Assembly: GCA_023382675.1 (NCBI GenBank)
Contig: JAHDWN010000021.1
Span: 1-64,000 of the forward strand
Direction of reading: 5' to 3'
DNA: 64,000 nt
Origin: Anaerolineae bacterium
GTDB taxonomy: Bacteria; Chloroflexota; Anaerolineae; Aggregatilineales; Phototrophicaceae
The position numbers and the translations under genes are program-made. This document shows, piece by piece, positions 63,547 through 64,000 of the stretch (position 1 is its first letter; each line of letters starts with the position of its first letter). Below the pieces are notes generated by a model. That model saw nothing but the letters and a program-made list of their open reading frames with translations. It did not search any database and was not told the DNA's origin.

Positions 63547-64000
63547 TTATGGCACCCAACGCGGATGGAAAGCATTCTGCGCTATCCGCGCCATCGCACC
63601 TGTCGCTACATCGAGAGTCCAGATTTCCGGGCGCGCCAGGTTATCGGGTTGCCCTTGCTCGTTCGTCAGCGACAGACGCTGGATCGCCAGTTGTTCGCCG
63701 CTGGCATCCCAAACAAAGAAGCCATTAGTGTAACGTTCGTCGTCAGTCAATTGACCGGTTTCACCAGTATCCGGATCGACAAGATACAACTGGTAGCCGA
63801 TAGTATAGCGCTCTCCCAGGAAGCGCCGTCCTACCACGACGCGAGTGCCATCCGGACTCCATAACGCCGACTGATCGTTCGAAGTTTCATCCCCGCCTGG
63901 CAGTGGTGTCACCGTATTGGCTTGGAGGTCGGCAATCTGAAGTAGAGACCGCGCTTCCTGGCCTTCTCGCAGGTCAATTTCTGGATAAATCAGCCGCAAG
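63547..64000 (-). CDS. TolB/PD40-type beta-propeller protein, N-terminus outside the window
   Basis: The C-terminal 150 residues are present and the frame is open to the right edge. Repeats of the PD40 type are visible: SALWSPDGTRVVVGRRF, YQLYLVDPDTGETGQLT, GFFVWDASGEQLAIQRL and EIWTLDVATGAMARIAQ. Such propellers are found in TolB and dipeptidyl-peptidase-like exported proteins. Whether it has further domains cannot be seen. Confidence 0.75.
   Translation of the reverse strand, partial: LRLIYPEIDLREGQEARSLLQIADLQANTVTPLPGGDETSNDQSALWSPDGTRVVVGRRFLGERYTIGYQLYLVDPDTGETGQLTDDERYTNGFFVWDASGEQLAIQRLSLTNEQGQPDNLARPEIWTLDVATGAMARIAQNAFHPRWVP

Overview
The window looks like a chromosomal segment of a member of the Chloroflexota, most likely an Anaerolineae-type lineage. 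This placement is inferred from gene content: a fasciclin-PstS fusion, a B-box/membrane protein beside recN, a Gram-positive-style SOS box, a moderately high GC content, many stand-alone conserved genes and a tRNA gene without encoded CCA. No rRNA, IS element, prophage or CRISPR array was seen, so the segment is mostly ordinary housekeeping and accessory metabolism.

Layout. 1-5 kb: a partial shikimate-kinase-like gene, a HAD hydrolase, an NAD-dependent epimerase-type protein, a CbpA-type J-protein and a LutB-type iron-sulfur protein. 5-10 kb: a complete phosphate ABC transporter (pstS-pstC-pstA-pstB, minus strand) with two 11-bp-period direct-repeat sites resembling Pho boxes. 10-19 kb: nadK, a zinc-ribbon/membrane protein, recN, a divergent TetR/cytochrome P450 pair with an operator over its promoter, then hisS preceded by what looks like a complete histidine attenuator. 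19-31 kb: MarR, a thioredoxin-fold remnant, a Ca2+/H+ antiporter, a MaoC-type hydratase, a DsbA-like lipoprotein, a GT-C membrane protein, tRNA-Ala(GGC), a four-gene cluster with enoyl-CoA hydratase, and leuS. 31-37 kb: a 55-codon small gene, an SDR/creatininase/LDH2 catabolic cluster behind a GntR-like palindrome, and an SLC13/TrkA-C permease.

37-43.3 kb is the most interesting part. It is a tight five-gene operon in the order arsR, octaheme tetrathionate-reductase-family cytochrome, seven-heme cytochrome fused to a cytochrome b, YeeE/YedE half 1, YeeE/YedE half 2 with a rhodanese domain. It has a CRP/FNR-like site and an ArsR-type palindrome upstream and a strong hairpin downstream. It reads as a self-contained, regulated sulfur-compound uptake and respiration module.

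43.4-54 kb holds a phosphoribosyltransferase, a CPA1 Na+/H+ antiporter, a sugar ABC substrate-binding protein, pckA-aspC, an SRPBCC protein and two sugar ABC permeases. The last codons of a second, lost permease lie between pckA and the binding protein. 54-64 kb holds a class III aminotransferase, a low-GC Mrr-type nuclease with a long coiled coil (probable defence gene acquired by transfer), uvrA with an SOS box, a methyltransferase, two exported proteins of unknown function, mgsA and a partial beta-propeller protein.
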